35,976 nt of DNA from Chthonomonas sp. UBA2785. Lineage in GTDB: Bacteria; Armatimonadota; Fimbriimonadia; Fimbriimonadales; Fimbriimonadaceae. Position 1 is the first letter of the stretch; each line of letters starts with the position of its first letter. The DNA lies in contig DEIB01000032.1 in NCBI GenBank assembly GCA_002352215.1, positions 1-35,976 on the forward strand, written 5' to 3'. The translations under genes and the position numbers were made by a program. The notes under the pieces were generated by a model that ran no database searches, was not told the origin of the DNA, and saw only the letters and a list, made by a program, of their open reading frames with translations. Positions 7,704 to 16,082 of this stretch are shown here, piece after piece.

Positions 7704-8161
7704 ATCTTGCCGATGCCATCCGCGCGGCCACTCATGGCCAGCCGACGGCGGCCGCGAGCAAGCCTCAGCCGGCCGTGAAGGCCCCGACTCCCCCGGCTCC
7801 GCTGCCGAAGGAAGTCCAAGACGATCAGCCGGTCTCGTTGACCGTGCCGGAACCTGCCGCCGTGCCGGAAGAGTTCCACGCATCGGTAGCTACGGGCAAC
7901 GTAGTTCGGCTCGAACTGTTTCTCAACCCCGAGCAAATGGCCAACTTGATGAAATCCATCCTGGCCGGCCAGCACTCGGTGATGACACTCCGCGAAGCGG
8001 CCAGTTATCTCCGCATCTCCGCGCCCACGCTGCAAAAGCTGGCCGAGGATGGCGAGATTCCGGGCGTGCAGATTGACGGCAAGTGGAGATTCCCCAAGCC
8101 GAACCTGGACGACTGGCTGGCGCTGCGCTCTGCCCACCTCGAGGATCAACATGTCGCTTAA
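7700..8161 (+). CDS. Excisionase-type helix-turn-helix protein inside the pilus operon
   Basis: A 153-residue protein with two parts. Residues 1-60 are Ala/Pro/Gln-rich and probably disordered. Residues 94-140 form a MerR-like/excisionase HTH (HTH_17): MTLREAASYLRIS, then APTLQKLAEDGEIPG, then a wing KWRFPKPNLDDWL. Between them, RLELFLNPEQMANLMKSIL may be a short dimer or partner helix. Family members bind DNA, but many stand-alone copies have unknown targets. It overlaps the ATPase by 4 bases and pilM by 11 bases, so it is produced with the pilus proteins. It may regulate this operon or tether PilM-associated complexes; neither is shown. Confidence 0.85.
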   Translation: MNLADAIRAATHGQPTAAASKPQPAVKAPTPPAPLPKEVQDDQPVSLTVPEPAAVPEEFHASVATGNVVRLELFLNPEQMANLMKSILAGQHSVMTLREAASYLRISAPTLQKLAEDGEIPGVQIDGKWRFPKPNLDDWLALRSAHLEDQHVA

Positions 8162-9233
8162 GACGTTCGGAAAGAAATCGTACATTGGCTTGGACCTGGG
8201 TGCCAAAGGCATCAAGGCCATGCAGATGGAACGCACCGGGAATGGCTACCGGGTAACGCGCACTGCGTTTATCCAAACGCCACCGGATTCGATTAAGGAT
8301 GGCTCGGTCATCGACCCGGAAGCGGTCGGTCTGGCCGTGCGGCAAATGATGCGTGAACAGCGGATCTCGGCGACCAATGCGGTCGTCGGGGTCGCCGGCG
8401 CTTCGGTCATCGTGCGCACCGTGCGCATCCCCAAGATGCCCGAATCCACGCTGCGCAAGAGCATCAAGTTTGAAGCCAGCCGCTACGTCCCGTCGAGCAT
8501 CGAGGACTCGTTCATCGAGTTTGAGATCATGGGCGAGGCTTCGGATGGCCAGATGGACGTGCTGATTGTGGCCGCCCCGCGCGACATCGTCGAAAGCCGC
8601 CTGAAAGCCTGCCAAATCGCGGGCCTGGAAGTGGACATCGTGGACGTCGAAGCCTTTGCGATGTACCGCTCGCTGGTGGAAACCAATGTCGGGCCGTACA
8701 ACGAGGAAACCATCGCCTTGGTGGACGTGGGTGCGCAAACCACCAACGTCTCGGTGGTGAGTTGCGGCATCTTTGGCATGACCCGCTCCATCAACCAGGG
8801 TGGACAGGTGCTGACGGATGCGCTGAAGTCGCACTTTAAGCTCGAAGATGCGGAAGCCGAACTCGGCAAGTCGCAACTCGACCTGCGAGCCCTCATTGCC
8901 GAACAGAAGGTGCAAGAAAGCCCGCCGCTGCGCGTGCTCCAGCCGCACCTGGACGACTTGATCCGAGAAATTCGACGATCACTCAACTACTACCAATCCC
9001 AGCAAACCGAACACGGTACGCCGACTCCGGTCACCCGCGTGCTGCTGGCGGGCGGCGGGGCGAACCTGCCGGGTCTGGCCGAATACATGGCGCACAAGTT
9101 GGGCCTGACGGTGGACCGACACGGGATTTACGACGCCGAGGTGGTGCATGCCCCGGCCGACAACCAATCCACGGGCATTGAGCTCGCGGTGGTCGGCGGC
9201 CTGGCGATGCGTCCCCACGTGCGGGCGGCTTAA
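8151..9233 (+). CDS. pilM: Type IV pilus assembly protein PilM
   Basis: PilM is the actin-like cytoplasmic ATPase that binds the short N-terminal tail of PilN and links it to the pilus motors. I start at ATG 8151 (360 residues), because the frame upstream overlaps the HTH gene and translates to Arg-rich, non-conserved sequence. The actin-fold phosphate-1 loop YIGLDLGAKGIKAM is near residues 11-24, phosphate-2 region LVDVGAQTTNVSVV near 190-205, and the adenosine motif LLAGGGANLPGLAEY near 300. RSINQGGQVLTDALKSHF is also characteristic. It overlaps the upstream gene by 11 bases and is 12 bases from pilN. Confidence 0.95.
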   Translation: MSLKTFGKKSYIGLDLGAKGIKAMQMERTGNGYRVTRTAFIQTPPDSIKDGSVIDPEAVGLAVRQMMREQRISATNAVVGVAGASVIVRTVRIPKMPESTLRKSIKFEASRYVPSSIEDSFIEFEIMGEASDGQMDVLIVAAPRDIVESRLKACQIAGLEVDIVDVEAFAMYRSLVETNVGPYNEETIALVDVGAQTTNVSVVSCGIFGMTRSINQGGQVLTDALKSHFKLEDAEAELGKSQLDLRALIAEQKVQESPPLRVLQPHLDDLIREIRRSLNYYQSQQTEHGTPTPVTRVLLAGGGANLPGLAEYMAHKLGLTVDRHGIYDAEVVHAPADNQSTGIELAVVGGLAMRPHVRAA

Positions 9234-9245
9234 GGGGAAGACACC

Positions 9246-9842
9246 ATGCCTACGATTAACCTCATTTACGAACAGCGAGTCCTGAAGCGTCAGCGCGAAC
9301 AACGGTCGCGCATGATGGTGATGACCACGCTCGGCCTCGCCGGCATGATGGCGCTCGTAAGCGGCTACTTCATGTTCGAGTCGGCGCGCTTTACCATTCA
9401 GTCCGCGCAGCTCGAAGCCCGACGCGAAAAGCTGAAGGACGCGATGGCAGCGGTGGAACGGAACAAGGAGGCGATTGCCGAATTGCAACCCCGTTTGACC
9501 ACGCTGGAAGCCGCGCAGAAGGACACGGAACGATGGAGTCGCCTGATGGCGCACCTCACCACCAATACGCCGACGGGAGTGGCCTTGACCAACCTCAAGT
9601 GCAGCCAGTCTGACCCGACCAAGGGCATCCAGGTGCTCTTCAACGGTCGCAGCGTGTCGCAAGATGCGGTGGGCGCGATGATCCTGCGGATTGACGCCAG
9701 CGAAGACGTGGAAAACGTGCAGCTGAAGTTCACGCAAGAGCGCGTGGTGGAAGGCGGTACGGCCATTGAATTTGAAGTGAACGGTCAACTGACCGGCACC
9801 GAACCCCCGAAGAAGGCCACTGAGGCCAAGGAGAAAGCATGA
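9246..9842 (+). CDS. pilN: Type IV pilus assembly protein PilN
   Basis: PilN is the inner-membrane protein that pairs with PilO and anchors PilM. The 198-residue protein begins MPTINLIYEQR, an INLLP-like PilM-binding tail, followed by a basic stretch (KRQREQRSR) and one transmembrane helix (about residues 25-45). A periplasmic coiled coil (about 48-95) leads into a small ferredoxin-like domain to about residue 180. The end (TEPPKKATEAKEKA) is charged and probably flexible. A GGGGAAG lies before the ATG, and the stop overlaps the pilO start (ATGA at 9839), giving coupled synthesis of the PilN-PilO pair. Confidence 0.93.
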   Translation: MPTINLIYEQRVLKRQREQRSRMMVMTTLGLAGMMALVSGYFMFESARFTIQSAQLEARREKLKDAMAAVERNKEAIAELQPRLTTLEAAQKDTERWSRLMAHLTTNTPTGVALTNLKCSQSDPTKGIQVLFNGRSVSQDAVGAMILRIDASEDVENVQLKFTQERVVEGGTAIEFEVNGQLTGTEPPKKATEAKEKA

Positions 9843-10486
9843 AACGTGGCGCAGTGCAGCCCATGGCCCTGGTGGCCATCGGCGTCGTTCTGTTAGGTGG
9901 CTTGTTCGCCTATTGGCAATACAACGTGATGCAGGGGGCCGAGGCCCGCTTTCAGACCCTTCAGGCCGAAGTGCCGACGGAAAAGGAAGTGGAAGACGAA
10001 CTGCGCAGCACCGAATCTGAGGTGGAGGAATACCAAGTACGCCTGAACCACCTGGAGAAGAGCGTGCCGCCCGAGGCCTATGTGCCGACCATGTTGAGCG
10101 AGCTGGAAGCCCTCGGCAAACTGAACCGGATCTCCGTAACGGGCGTGCGCCCGGTGCAGGTGCCGGCGAAGAACAAGAAGGACGCCGCCGCCGAAAGCAA
10201 GAAGAAGAAGGCTTACAACGAAGTCGAAATTGACATCACCGGTGTGGGACGTTACGAAGACGTGCTGGCCATGGTGAACGCCCTCAAGGAGTTCCCCAAA
10301 GTGGTCGCCGTGCGCACGGTGGCGCTCACGCCGAAGAAGGATGAAATTTCGAAGTCTCAGGGATTGCTCGAGACGACCATTCGGCTGAAGGCCTACGTTT
10401 TTAGCCTGGACCAAGGCGCCAAGAAGGATGAGGAATCGACTTCGAAGCCCCTGGCCATGAACTCCACTCCCGGAGGAACCCAATGA
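9839..10486 (+). CDS. pilO: Type IV pilus assembly protein PilO
   Basis: PilO forms a heterodimer with PilN in the inner membrane and contacts PilP. This 215-residue protein has a short cytoplasmic end, one transmembrane helix (about residues 8-25: PMALVAIGVVLLGGLFAYWQY), a periplasmic coiled coil (about 28-75), and a ferredoxin-like domain containing PPEAYVPTMLSELEALGKLNRISVTGVRP and the strand pair VEIDITGVGRYEDVLAMVNAL. A Lys/Ala-rich insert (KNKKDAAAESKKKK, about 112-125) lies inside the domain. Four-base overlaps with both neighbours (9839 and 10483) point to co-translation. Confidence 0.92.
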   Translation: MKRGAVQPMALVAIGVVLLGGLFAYWQYNVMQGAEARFQTLQAEVPTEKEVEDELRSTESEVEEYQVRLNHLEKSVPPEAYVPTMLSELEALGKLNRISVTGVRPVQVPAKNKKDAAAESKKKKAYNEVEIDITGVGRYEDVLAMVNALKEFPKVVAVRTVALTPKKDEISKSQGLLETTIRLKAYVFSLDQGAKKDEESTSKPLAMNSTPGGTQ

Positions 10487-11163
10487 AAAACGACAAGACG
10501 AAAACGATTGTCGTCAGCGTTCTCGGGGTGGTGCTGCTCGGGGTAGGGGCTTTCCAGTTCATGCCGAAGGGCAGTACCCCCGTGGCGACCGCAACGGAAA
10601 CGTATGCGGCTGACGAGGACAAGACTGACGGCAAGAATCTGACGCCGGAAGAGAAGAAGGCCGAGGAAGAGCGCGCCAAGCAGGAGGCGTTGATCGCCGT
10701 CCTGGGGGGCCCGCTGGCTCCGCGCGACCCGTTCTCGACGGCCGGAATCTCGAACCCGCTACCCGACAACAAGGTGGTGCCGCCCACGGTGCCGCCGCCG
10801 ACCGCTCGACCGAGCGGGAATGTGGCCAGCTCGCCGCGCCCGCGATCGCCGGGAGGTGGCTCGGGCTATCGACCGCCCTCGATGGGCGGCGCAATTCCGC
10901 CGTATGACCCCACCGGAGGCAATGGCCTGCCGGCGGGCGGGGGACCGATCGCCAACATCGGGCCGAGTTACGCCGTCAGCGGCGTGATCACCGGCGACCG
11001 ACCGATGGCCGTTTTCAAAGATTCACAAGGCAACCAGCGGATTGTTCCGCTCGGTGGTCACGTTGACGCAGACACCAAAGTTGTGGGCATCGAGCGCGGC
11101 AAGGTCCGCGTGAAGACCCGCGACGGCGAACAAACCCTCACCTTGGAGGGCCAAGGACAATGA
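10483..11163 (+). CDS. pilP: PilP-like pilus assembly protein (inner-membrane anchored)
   Basis: Position between pilO and pilQ and domain order suggest the PilP role: joining the PilNO complex to the PilQ secretin. The 226-residue protein starts with a basic tail and one hydrophobic helix (IVVSVLGVVLLGVGAFQFM, about residues 9-27) rather than the lipobox seen in proteobacterial PilP. A charged helix (about 52-70), the conserved RDPFS, and a long Pro/Gly/Ser-rich linker (about 95-150) follow. The C-terminal beta domain (YAVSGVITGDRPMAVF ... IVPLGGHV ... VVGIERGKVRVKT) matches the PilP/GspC homology-region fold. Sequence conservation of PilP is low, so the symbol rests partly on context. Confidence 0.78.
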   Translation: MKNDKTKTIVVSVLGVVLLGVGAFQFMPKGSTPVATATETYAADEDKTDGKNLTPEEKKAEEERAKQEALIAVLGGPLAPRDPFSTAGISNPLPDNKVVPPTVPPPTARPSGNVASSPRPRSPGGGSGYRPPSMGGAIPPYDPTGGNGLPAGGGPIANIGPSYAVSGVITGDRPMAVFKDSQGNQRIVPLGGHVDADTKVVGIERGKVRVKTRDGEQTLTLEGQGQ

Positions 11164-14027
11164 AAAGAACACTCATCACTGGCGCGACCGTGGCGCTTCT
11201 TGCACAGGGAGCGTGGGCTCAATCCTCCGCTCGTCTGACTCAGGTCGAGGTCAAGCCGCTTGGCCCTGGCTTAGAGGTGTATGTCAAGGGGGACGCTCTC
11301 GGTACTCCGCGCACCCAACGCGTACTGCGTGGGACTTCGTATATCGTCGAGTTCGATGCCCATCTGGGCTTGGACCCCAAGCGTGAAACGATCACCGCTG
11401 GCCACGCCACGTTTGTGGAGTGGGGCTGGTTCACCAGCCGCCCGGCTAAGGTGCGCGTTCACATCAAGCTGGACAACGGCGAAACGCCGATCCGCGTGGA
11501 TAAGGAAGAGGGCGCTTATGTGGTGCGCATCAACCTGCCCACCGACAAGGCCGCGCTGACGGCTCTGCGCACGCAGCAGAACGGGGTGAATGCCCTGGTG
11601 ACGCCGCCGACCGCCAACCAAGGCACGGGTCCGCAGGGCGATGTGTCGGCTGATGGTCGCACGAGCTTCGGACACATGGTGAACGACCTGGCCACGGGCA
11701 CGACCCCGCCGGTCCAGACTCCGCCGGTGCAAACCCCTCCGACGGAAGTGAAGCCGCCGGTGGAAGGAAAGCCCCCGGTGGAAACCAAGCCGCCGGTGGA
11801 AGAAAAGAAGGAAGAACCCGTCCGGACGATTCCCTCTCCCCGCGATTTGCCGCTGCCGACCCGGCCGCTCCGACCCGTGACGCCGGTGGAAGCTCCGGTG
11901 CTCCCGGTTCAAACGCCGGCTCAGGTGGTGCAATCGAACACGGTGGCGGCCCGCAATGGCCACGCCAGCATGCAGCGCCAAGTCTCGTTGGACTTTGTGG
12001 ACACGGATGTCGTGCAAATCCTGAAGGCCCTGGCCTTGCAAGCGGACGTCAACATCGTGACGTCGCCGAAGATCGGTAGCGCGGGCAACCCGACGAACCT
12101 TACGCTTTCGCTGACCAAGGTTACGCTGGAAGAAGCCCTGAGCTTCATCACCGCCATGGCCGGTTTGCGCTATGCCCGCGTGGACTCCACCTTTGTGGTG
12201 ACCCCGGCGAGCGAGTTGAACGACACCATGCGCCAGATTCTGGAGCGGTCGAACAACTACGAAACCCGCGTGGTGAACCTGATGAGCGGCGATGCGAAGC
12301 AGATTCGCGAAGCCACGCTGAAGGCCTTCCCGCAGGATGGCCGTGACGGCTACTACGACGTGATGGTGCCGGACCCGCAGATGAGCGGTGCCCCGGTGAC
12401 CGCTCCGCCGACCGGTGCCAACGGCGCCAACGGTGCGCAGCAAGCGGATGGCCAAGTGGCCCCGCCGCAAGCTGCTCCGCAAGCGGCCCCGACCGGACGC
12501 GTGTACTACGTGATGATCATGGGCGACAAGTCTCGCCTGGATTCGATCGAAAAGTACGTCCGCGATCTCGATAACCGCATCACCAATTCGTTCAGCGTTT
12601 CGCGCGCCGAAGACTTAGGTACCGTGGTTGTCCCGATCCAAAGCGGAGACACCGAGCGCATCAAGACGATGCTGGAACGACTGCTGGCGGACAATCCGCG
12701 ACGCGCCGATTACAGCATCCAACAGACGGCCCTGAGCGAGCTGAGCGAGGCGGACCAAGCCACGCAAATCCTGCTCATGATTGGCCCCAAGTCGGAAGTG
12801 GCGAAGCTCGAAGCCTTCGCGACGGAACTTGACCGCCAACTCTGTGGCGCCGTCGGCATCAACTATGTCGCCGATGCCAGCAACAGCCAGCGTGGTTACG
12901 AAGTGCTTGAACTTAAGTACATCGAGCCGATGGTGGCCGAGTTTGACCTGAAGAACCGCATCCGCGGCCTGCACGTGACGGTGGTCCCCGACCCCGTGAC
13001 GCCGGGCATCACGGGCGAAGATGAAGGCAAGAAGGCCGAAGATCCGCAAACGGCGGGTCAAGGTCAAGGCCAGGGCGGCGGTGCCGGTCAGGGTGGTGGT
13101 GGCGGTACGAGCCGCGAAGCCGAACTGCGACGCCAGATTGGTCGCGAACCGATGCGCCTGGTGGTGCGCGGCACGCAGGACCAGATCCAACAGGCCAAGG
13201 CTTACCTGGCTCTGATCGACGTGGCCCCGCGACAAGTCGCGCTGGAACTCCGCGTGCTGGAACTGAGCAAGGAAGACGCCTTCAAGATGGGTCTGGACTG
13301 GAACCTCTTGACCGGTGGCCGACTGAGCCAAATCCGCTTCAACAACAACCCGGGCGGCCAAGCCGCACTGCCGGGCTCCGTGAGCGGGAACTTTAACTTC
13401 AACCAAGGACCGAGCAACTTCCTGGGCGTGCTGGACCAACTGGCCGGCGGCAACAAGTTGATTGCCCGCCCGAACGCCCTGGTGAGCGACGGCCGCAATA
13501 CGCGACTGTTCGTGGGGGACACGATCCGCTACATCAAGCAGATCCAAGCCAGCCAGAGCGGGACGACGGTTATCACCGACGAACTGGAAGTGGGTGCGCT
13601 GTTCGACATCAAGGCTCGTGTGGGAGCCGAGGGCGCGATTGCGCTGGACCTGGAGCAGAACTTCAGCATCCTCACCTCGTTCCTGCCGGTTCCGGGTGGT
13701 GGTCAGCTGCCGCAGACCAGTGACCGACGCACCAGCATGTTCGTGAACATGAAGAGCGGAGAGACGATCGCCATCGGTGGTCTGATCCTCGACCAAGATC
13801 GCAAGACCGTGAGTGGGATTCCCATCCTCAAGGATCTGCCGATCATCGGTCGCCTGTTCTTCAGCCGCACGGAAACGAACCGCGAACGCACGGAAATCGT
13901 GTTCTTCCTCACCGCTAAGGTGGTGAACGAGGACAACCGAGGCGATGCGGCCAGCCCGCGACGCAACGAGACGGCCGTGCCGGACCCGATGAAGGACTAC
14001 ACGACCTCCGGCGGCGGCAACCCGTAA
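11160..14027 (+). CDS. pilQ: Type IV pilus secretin PilQ
   Basis: PilQ multimers form the outer-membrane pore for the pilus. The 955-residue protein begins with a signal peptide (ending AQGAWAQ, about residue 21), then an AMIN peptidoglycan-binding domain (about 25-135). A Pro/Val/Thr-rich linker carries repeated PPV-(E/Q)-(T/G/E) units (about 180-250). The STN/N0 domain (VSLDFVDTDVVQILKAL, about 272-340) precedes two or more NolW/N1-type domains (about 370-400, 490-560, 580-685). The secretin barrel (about 688-925) contains VAPRQVALELRVLEL and the late SGETIAIGGLILDQDRKT and LPIIGRLFFSRTETNRERTEIVFFLT signatures. A Gly/Gln-rich insert (about 637-655) interrupts the last N-domain. It overlaps pilP by 4 bases and closes the operon. 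Confidence 0.96.
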   Translation: MKRTLITGATVALLAQGAWAQSSARLTQVEVKPLGPGLEVYVKGDALGTPRTQRVLRGTSYIVEFDAHLGLDPKRETITAGHATFVEWGWFTSRPAKVRVHIKLDNGETPIRVDKEEGAYVVRINLPTDKAALTALRTQQNGVNALVTPPTANQGTGPQGDVSADGRTSFGHMVNDLATGTTPPVQTPPVQTPPTEVKPPVEGKPPVETKPPVEEKKEEPVRTIPSPRDLPLPTRPLRPVTPVEAPVLPVQTPAQVVQSNTVAARNGHASMQRQVSLDFVDTDVVQILKALALQADVNIVTSPKIGSAGNPTNLTLSLTKVTLEEALSFITAMAGLRYARVDSTFVVTPASELNDTMRQILERSNNYETRVVNLMSGDAKQIREATLKAFPQDGRDGYYDVMVPDPQMSGAPVTAPPTGANGANGAQQADGQVAPPQAAPQAAPTGRVYYVMIMGDKSRLDSIEKYVRDLDNRITNSFSVSRAEDLGTVVVPIQSGDTERIKTMLERLLADNPRRADYSIQQTALSELSEADQATQILLMIGPKSEVAKLEAFATELDRQLCGAVGINYVADASNSQRGYEVLELKYIEPMVAEFDLKNRIRGLHVTVVPDPVTPGITGEDEGKKAEDPQTAGQGQGQGGGAGQGGGGGTSREAELRRQIGREPMRLVVRGTQDQIQQAKAYLALIDVAPRQVALELRVLELSKEDAFKMGLDWNLLTGGRLSQIRFNNNPGGQAALPGSVSGNFNFNQGPSNFLGVLDQLAGGNKLIARPNALVSDGRNTRLFVGDTIRYIKQIQASQSGTTVITDELEVGALFDIKARVGAEGAIALDLEQNFSILTSFLPVPGGGQLPQTSDRRTSMFVNMKSGETIAIGGLILDQDRKTVSGIPILKDLPIIGRLFFSRTETNRERTEIVFFLTAKVVNEDNRGDAASPRRNETAVPDPMKDYTTSGGGNP

Positions 14028-14050
14028 GGTCGAAAAGAGACCAATGCAAG

Positions 14051-14082
14051 CACCCCTCATCCTGGATTCAGGGTGGGGGGTG
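14051..14082 (+). terminator. Terminator-like hairpin after pilQ
   Basis: CACCCCTCATCCT (14051-14063) pairs with AGGGTGGGGGGTG (14070-14082) through 13 positions including two G-T pairs, with a six-base loop. A weak T-rich tail (TTACTTTGT) follows. It lies 24 bases after the pilQ stop and probably ends the pilus transcript. Confidence 0.75.
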
Positions 14083-14209
14083 TTACTTTGTGCCCGTGCC
14101 ACCTGGCGTTTGGCCCGGGACTAGTGCACTACATTGCCGAACGATCCCAGAACTCCCACCATAGTAACCACTAGCGAGCCTGAAACGGCATCGCGATAGG
14201 TTACGAAAC

Positions 14210-14842
14210 ATGAACAAGTGGTTTGGAATTGCGATGGCGGCCGTACTCGGCATGACGCTCGTCGGTTGCCAGGGTGCGGCGGAAGCCGGCAAGGAAGCGG
14301 GCGAAGGCGCCAACGCCGCCATGGATAAGGCGGGTGATGCCGTTGAAGCTGGTGCTGAAAAGGCCGGCGAAGCGGCTGAGAAGGCGGGCGACGCCGCCGC
14401 TGCGGCTGGTGATGCCGCCAAGACGGCCATGGGTGGCAGCGACATCGTGGACACCGCGGTGGCCAACGGTTCGTTCGGCACGCTCGCGGCCCTGCTGACC
14501 GAAGCTGGTCTCGTCGAAACCCTGAAGGGCGATGGCCCGTTCACGGTGTTCGCGCCGACCGATGCGGCCTTCCTCAAGGTGGACGCCAAGGCTCTGGAAG
14601 ACCTGAAGGCGGACAAGGCCAAGCTCGGTGACGTGCTGAAGGCCCACGTGGTGGCCGGTAAGGTGATGGCGGCCGATGTGGTCAAGCTCACGGAAGTCGA
14701 AACCCTGCAGGGCAGCAAGTTCCCGGTGAAGGTTGAAGGCGAAAAGGTCATGATCGGTGACGCGACCGTGTCGCAGGCCGACGTGGCCGCCAAGAACGGT
14801 GTGATCCACGTGATCGACACCGTGCTGATGCCCGCTAAGTAA
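14210..14842 (+). CDS. Fasciclin (FAS1) domain lipoprotein with Ala-rich helical repeat
   Basis: A 210-residue predicted lipoprotein. The lipobox TLVGC puts the lipid-modified Cys at residue 20. Residues about 21-75 are an Ala/Gly/Lys/Glu-rich helix made of degenerate 'KAGDA/KAGEA' units, resembling late-embryogenesis-type or apolipoprotein-like amphipathic repeats. A complete FAS1 domain follows (about 78-208) with both family blocks: GPFTVFAPTDAAFLKV and the closing DVAAKNGVIHVIDTVLMP. FAS1 domains mediate adhesion or binding of surface polymers, so it is likely a surface or envelope adhesion factor. It stands alone between two hairpin terminators. A clear ribosome binding site is not visible before the ATG. 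Confidence 0.9.
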   Translation: MNKWFGIAMAAVLGMTLVGCQGAAEAGKEAGEGANAAMDKAGDAVEAGAEKAGEAAEKAGDAAAAAGDAAKTAMGGSDIVDTAVANGSFGTLAALLTEAGLVETLKGDGPFTVFAPTDAAFLKVDAKALEDLKADKAKLGDVLKAHVVAGKVMAADVVKLTEVETLQGSKFPVKVEGEKVMIGDATVSQADVAAKNGVIHVIDTVLMPAK

Positions 14843-14855
14843 GCGCGCATTCTTC

Positions 14856-14891
14856 AAAGGCCCCTCGGCTGAACGGTCGTGGGGCCTTTTT
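14856..14891 (+). terminator. Intrinsic terminator after the fasciclin gene
   Basis: AAAGGCCCC (14856-14864) pairs with GGGGCCTTT (14881-14889), with a T-run following. It lies directly before the ATG at 14902 and separates the fasciclin gene from the hisN-like operon. Confidence 0.92.
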
Positions 14892-14901
14892 CGTTCAAAC
14901 T

Positions 14902-15663
14902 ATGCGCATGATGTCGCCCCGGCTGGAATTTGCGCTCAATGTGGCATGGGATGCCGCCAAATCCACGCTGGCGCACTTTCAAACGGGCGCAACCATTGAC
15001 TGGAAGCACGACGACAGCCCGGTAACAGTGGCCGACCGCGAGGCCGAGGCCATCATCCGCCGCGGGATTGCTCAGCGGTATCCGGGGGAAACGGTGCTGG
15101 GCGAAGAAGAAGGCCTGACCGGCGCCAGCGACGATCGCTGGGTGATCGACCCGATAGATGGCACCAAGAGCTTTATCAGCGGCGTGCCGCTCTACAGCAC
15201 CCTGCTGAGCTACGAAGTGGCCGGAGAACCCGTGCTGGGGGTGTGCATCTTGCCCGCGCTGGGGCAAGCCGTGTGGGCAGAGCGCGGGGCCGGGGCGTAC
15301 TGGGACGGCGTGCCGATCCGAGTGCGCGAGCAAGGCGAATTGAACCGAGCCGTGCTGGCCTGCGGGGGCCACCGGAGCCTGCTGGGCCAGGGGCGCATGG
15401 AAGGGTTTCTTGACCTCGTGCCGCAGGTGCTGGCCACGCGCACGTGGGGCGATGCCTACGGCCACGCGATGGTGGCGGCCGGGCGCATTGACGCCATGAT
15501 TGACCCCGTGGTGGCGCGGTGGGATATCAGCGCGATGGCCGTGATCGTCCGGGAAGCGGGCGGCTTGTTTACTGATTTTGAAGGGAATGAAGAGCTGGCC
15601 GACGAAGCCATCAGCGCCAGCCCCGACCTGCACCGTCACATTCTCGAGGCGTTTCGCGCGTGA
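14902..15663 (+). CDS. hisN: Inositol-monophosphatase-family phosphatase, HisN (histidinol-phosphatase)-like
   Basis: A 253-residue Mg-dependent phosphatase. The three family metal-binding blocks are present: GEEEG (about residues 73-77), WVIDPIDGTKSF (about 80-92) and the C-terminal ARWDISAMAVIVREAGG. An N-terminal DDSPVTVADREAE and the GDAYGHAMVAAGRIDAMID segment resemble HisN-type histidinol-phosphatases, which dephosphorylate histidinol phosphate. The same fold also serves inositol phosphates and nucleotide bisphosphates, so substrate is inferred. An earlier Met at codon 1 and a second at codon 3 are both possible starts. The TGA overlaps the GTG start of ruvX by 4 bases. Confidence 0.87.
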   Translation: MRMMSPRLEFALNVAWDAAKSTLAHFQTGATIDWKHDDSPVTVADREAEAIIRRGIAQRYPGETVLGEEEGLTGASDDRWVIDPIDGTKSFISGVPLYSTLLSYEVAGEPVLGVCILPALGQAVWAERGAGAYWDGVPIRVREQGELNRAVLACGGHRSLLGQGRMEGFLDLVPQVLATRTWGDAYGHAMVAAGRIDAMIDPVVARWDISAMAVIVREAGGLFTDFEGNEELADEAISASPDLHRHILEAFRA

Positions 15664-16082
15664 GGGTGATGGGCGTGGATTTTGGGGGAACCCGCATCGG
15701 GTTGGCTGTGATGGACGCCCGCTTTGGTATTGCCAGTGCCCGCCCGGCGCTCTTGGCCAGTGGCACTTTGGCGCTAGACGCCGACGAAATCGCCAAGCGG
15801 ATGGGCAAGGAGGAGTGCGAACTGGCCGTGCTGGGGGTACCGCTGGCGGCGGGCGAAGAGACCAAGATGAGCCGCATTGTGCGGATGCTGGGCGACCGGC
15901 TGGCCGAGCGCGGCGTAAAAACGGATTACGAGGACGAAGCCCTGACGAGTTTTGAATCGGAACGAGAGATGGAAGCGGCCGGATTGAAGGCTTCTCAGCG
16001 ACGCAAGATGGTGGATGGCGAGGCTGCAATCCGGATTCTGGAGCGGTGGTACGAGCGACAAGGAGGTGCTGCACATGGCTAA
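15660..16082 (+). CDS. ruvX: Putative pre-16S rRNA nuclease/Holliday junction resolvase RuvX (YqgF)
   Basis: YqgF/RuvX proteins adopt an RNase H fold and trim pre-16S rRNA; a Holliday-junction role has also been proposed. This 140-residue protein has the usual family length. It starts MRVMGVDFGGTRIGLAV, supplying the first catalytic Asp, then ELAVLGVPLAAGEETKMS (the family's VGLP-like block, with Ala-Ala where many have N-G) and DYEDEALTSFESE (the acidic catalytic block). The GTG at 15660 overlaps the upstream TGA. The gene overlaps mltG by 8 bases and contains that gene's ribosome binding site. Confidence 0.88.
   Translation: MRVMGVDFGGTRIGLAVMDARFGIASARPALLASGTLALDADEIAKRMGKEECELAVLGVPLAAGEETKMSRIVRMLGDRLAERGVKTDYEDEALTSFESEREMEAAGLKASQRRKMVDGEAAIRILERWYERQGGAAHG

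Noticed and set aside
12615..14102. A 495-codon minus-strand frame opposite pilQ
   Set aside because: pilQ is certain from its domains; the antisense protein is His/Gln/Val-rich without motifs or a convincing ribosome binding site.
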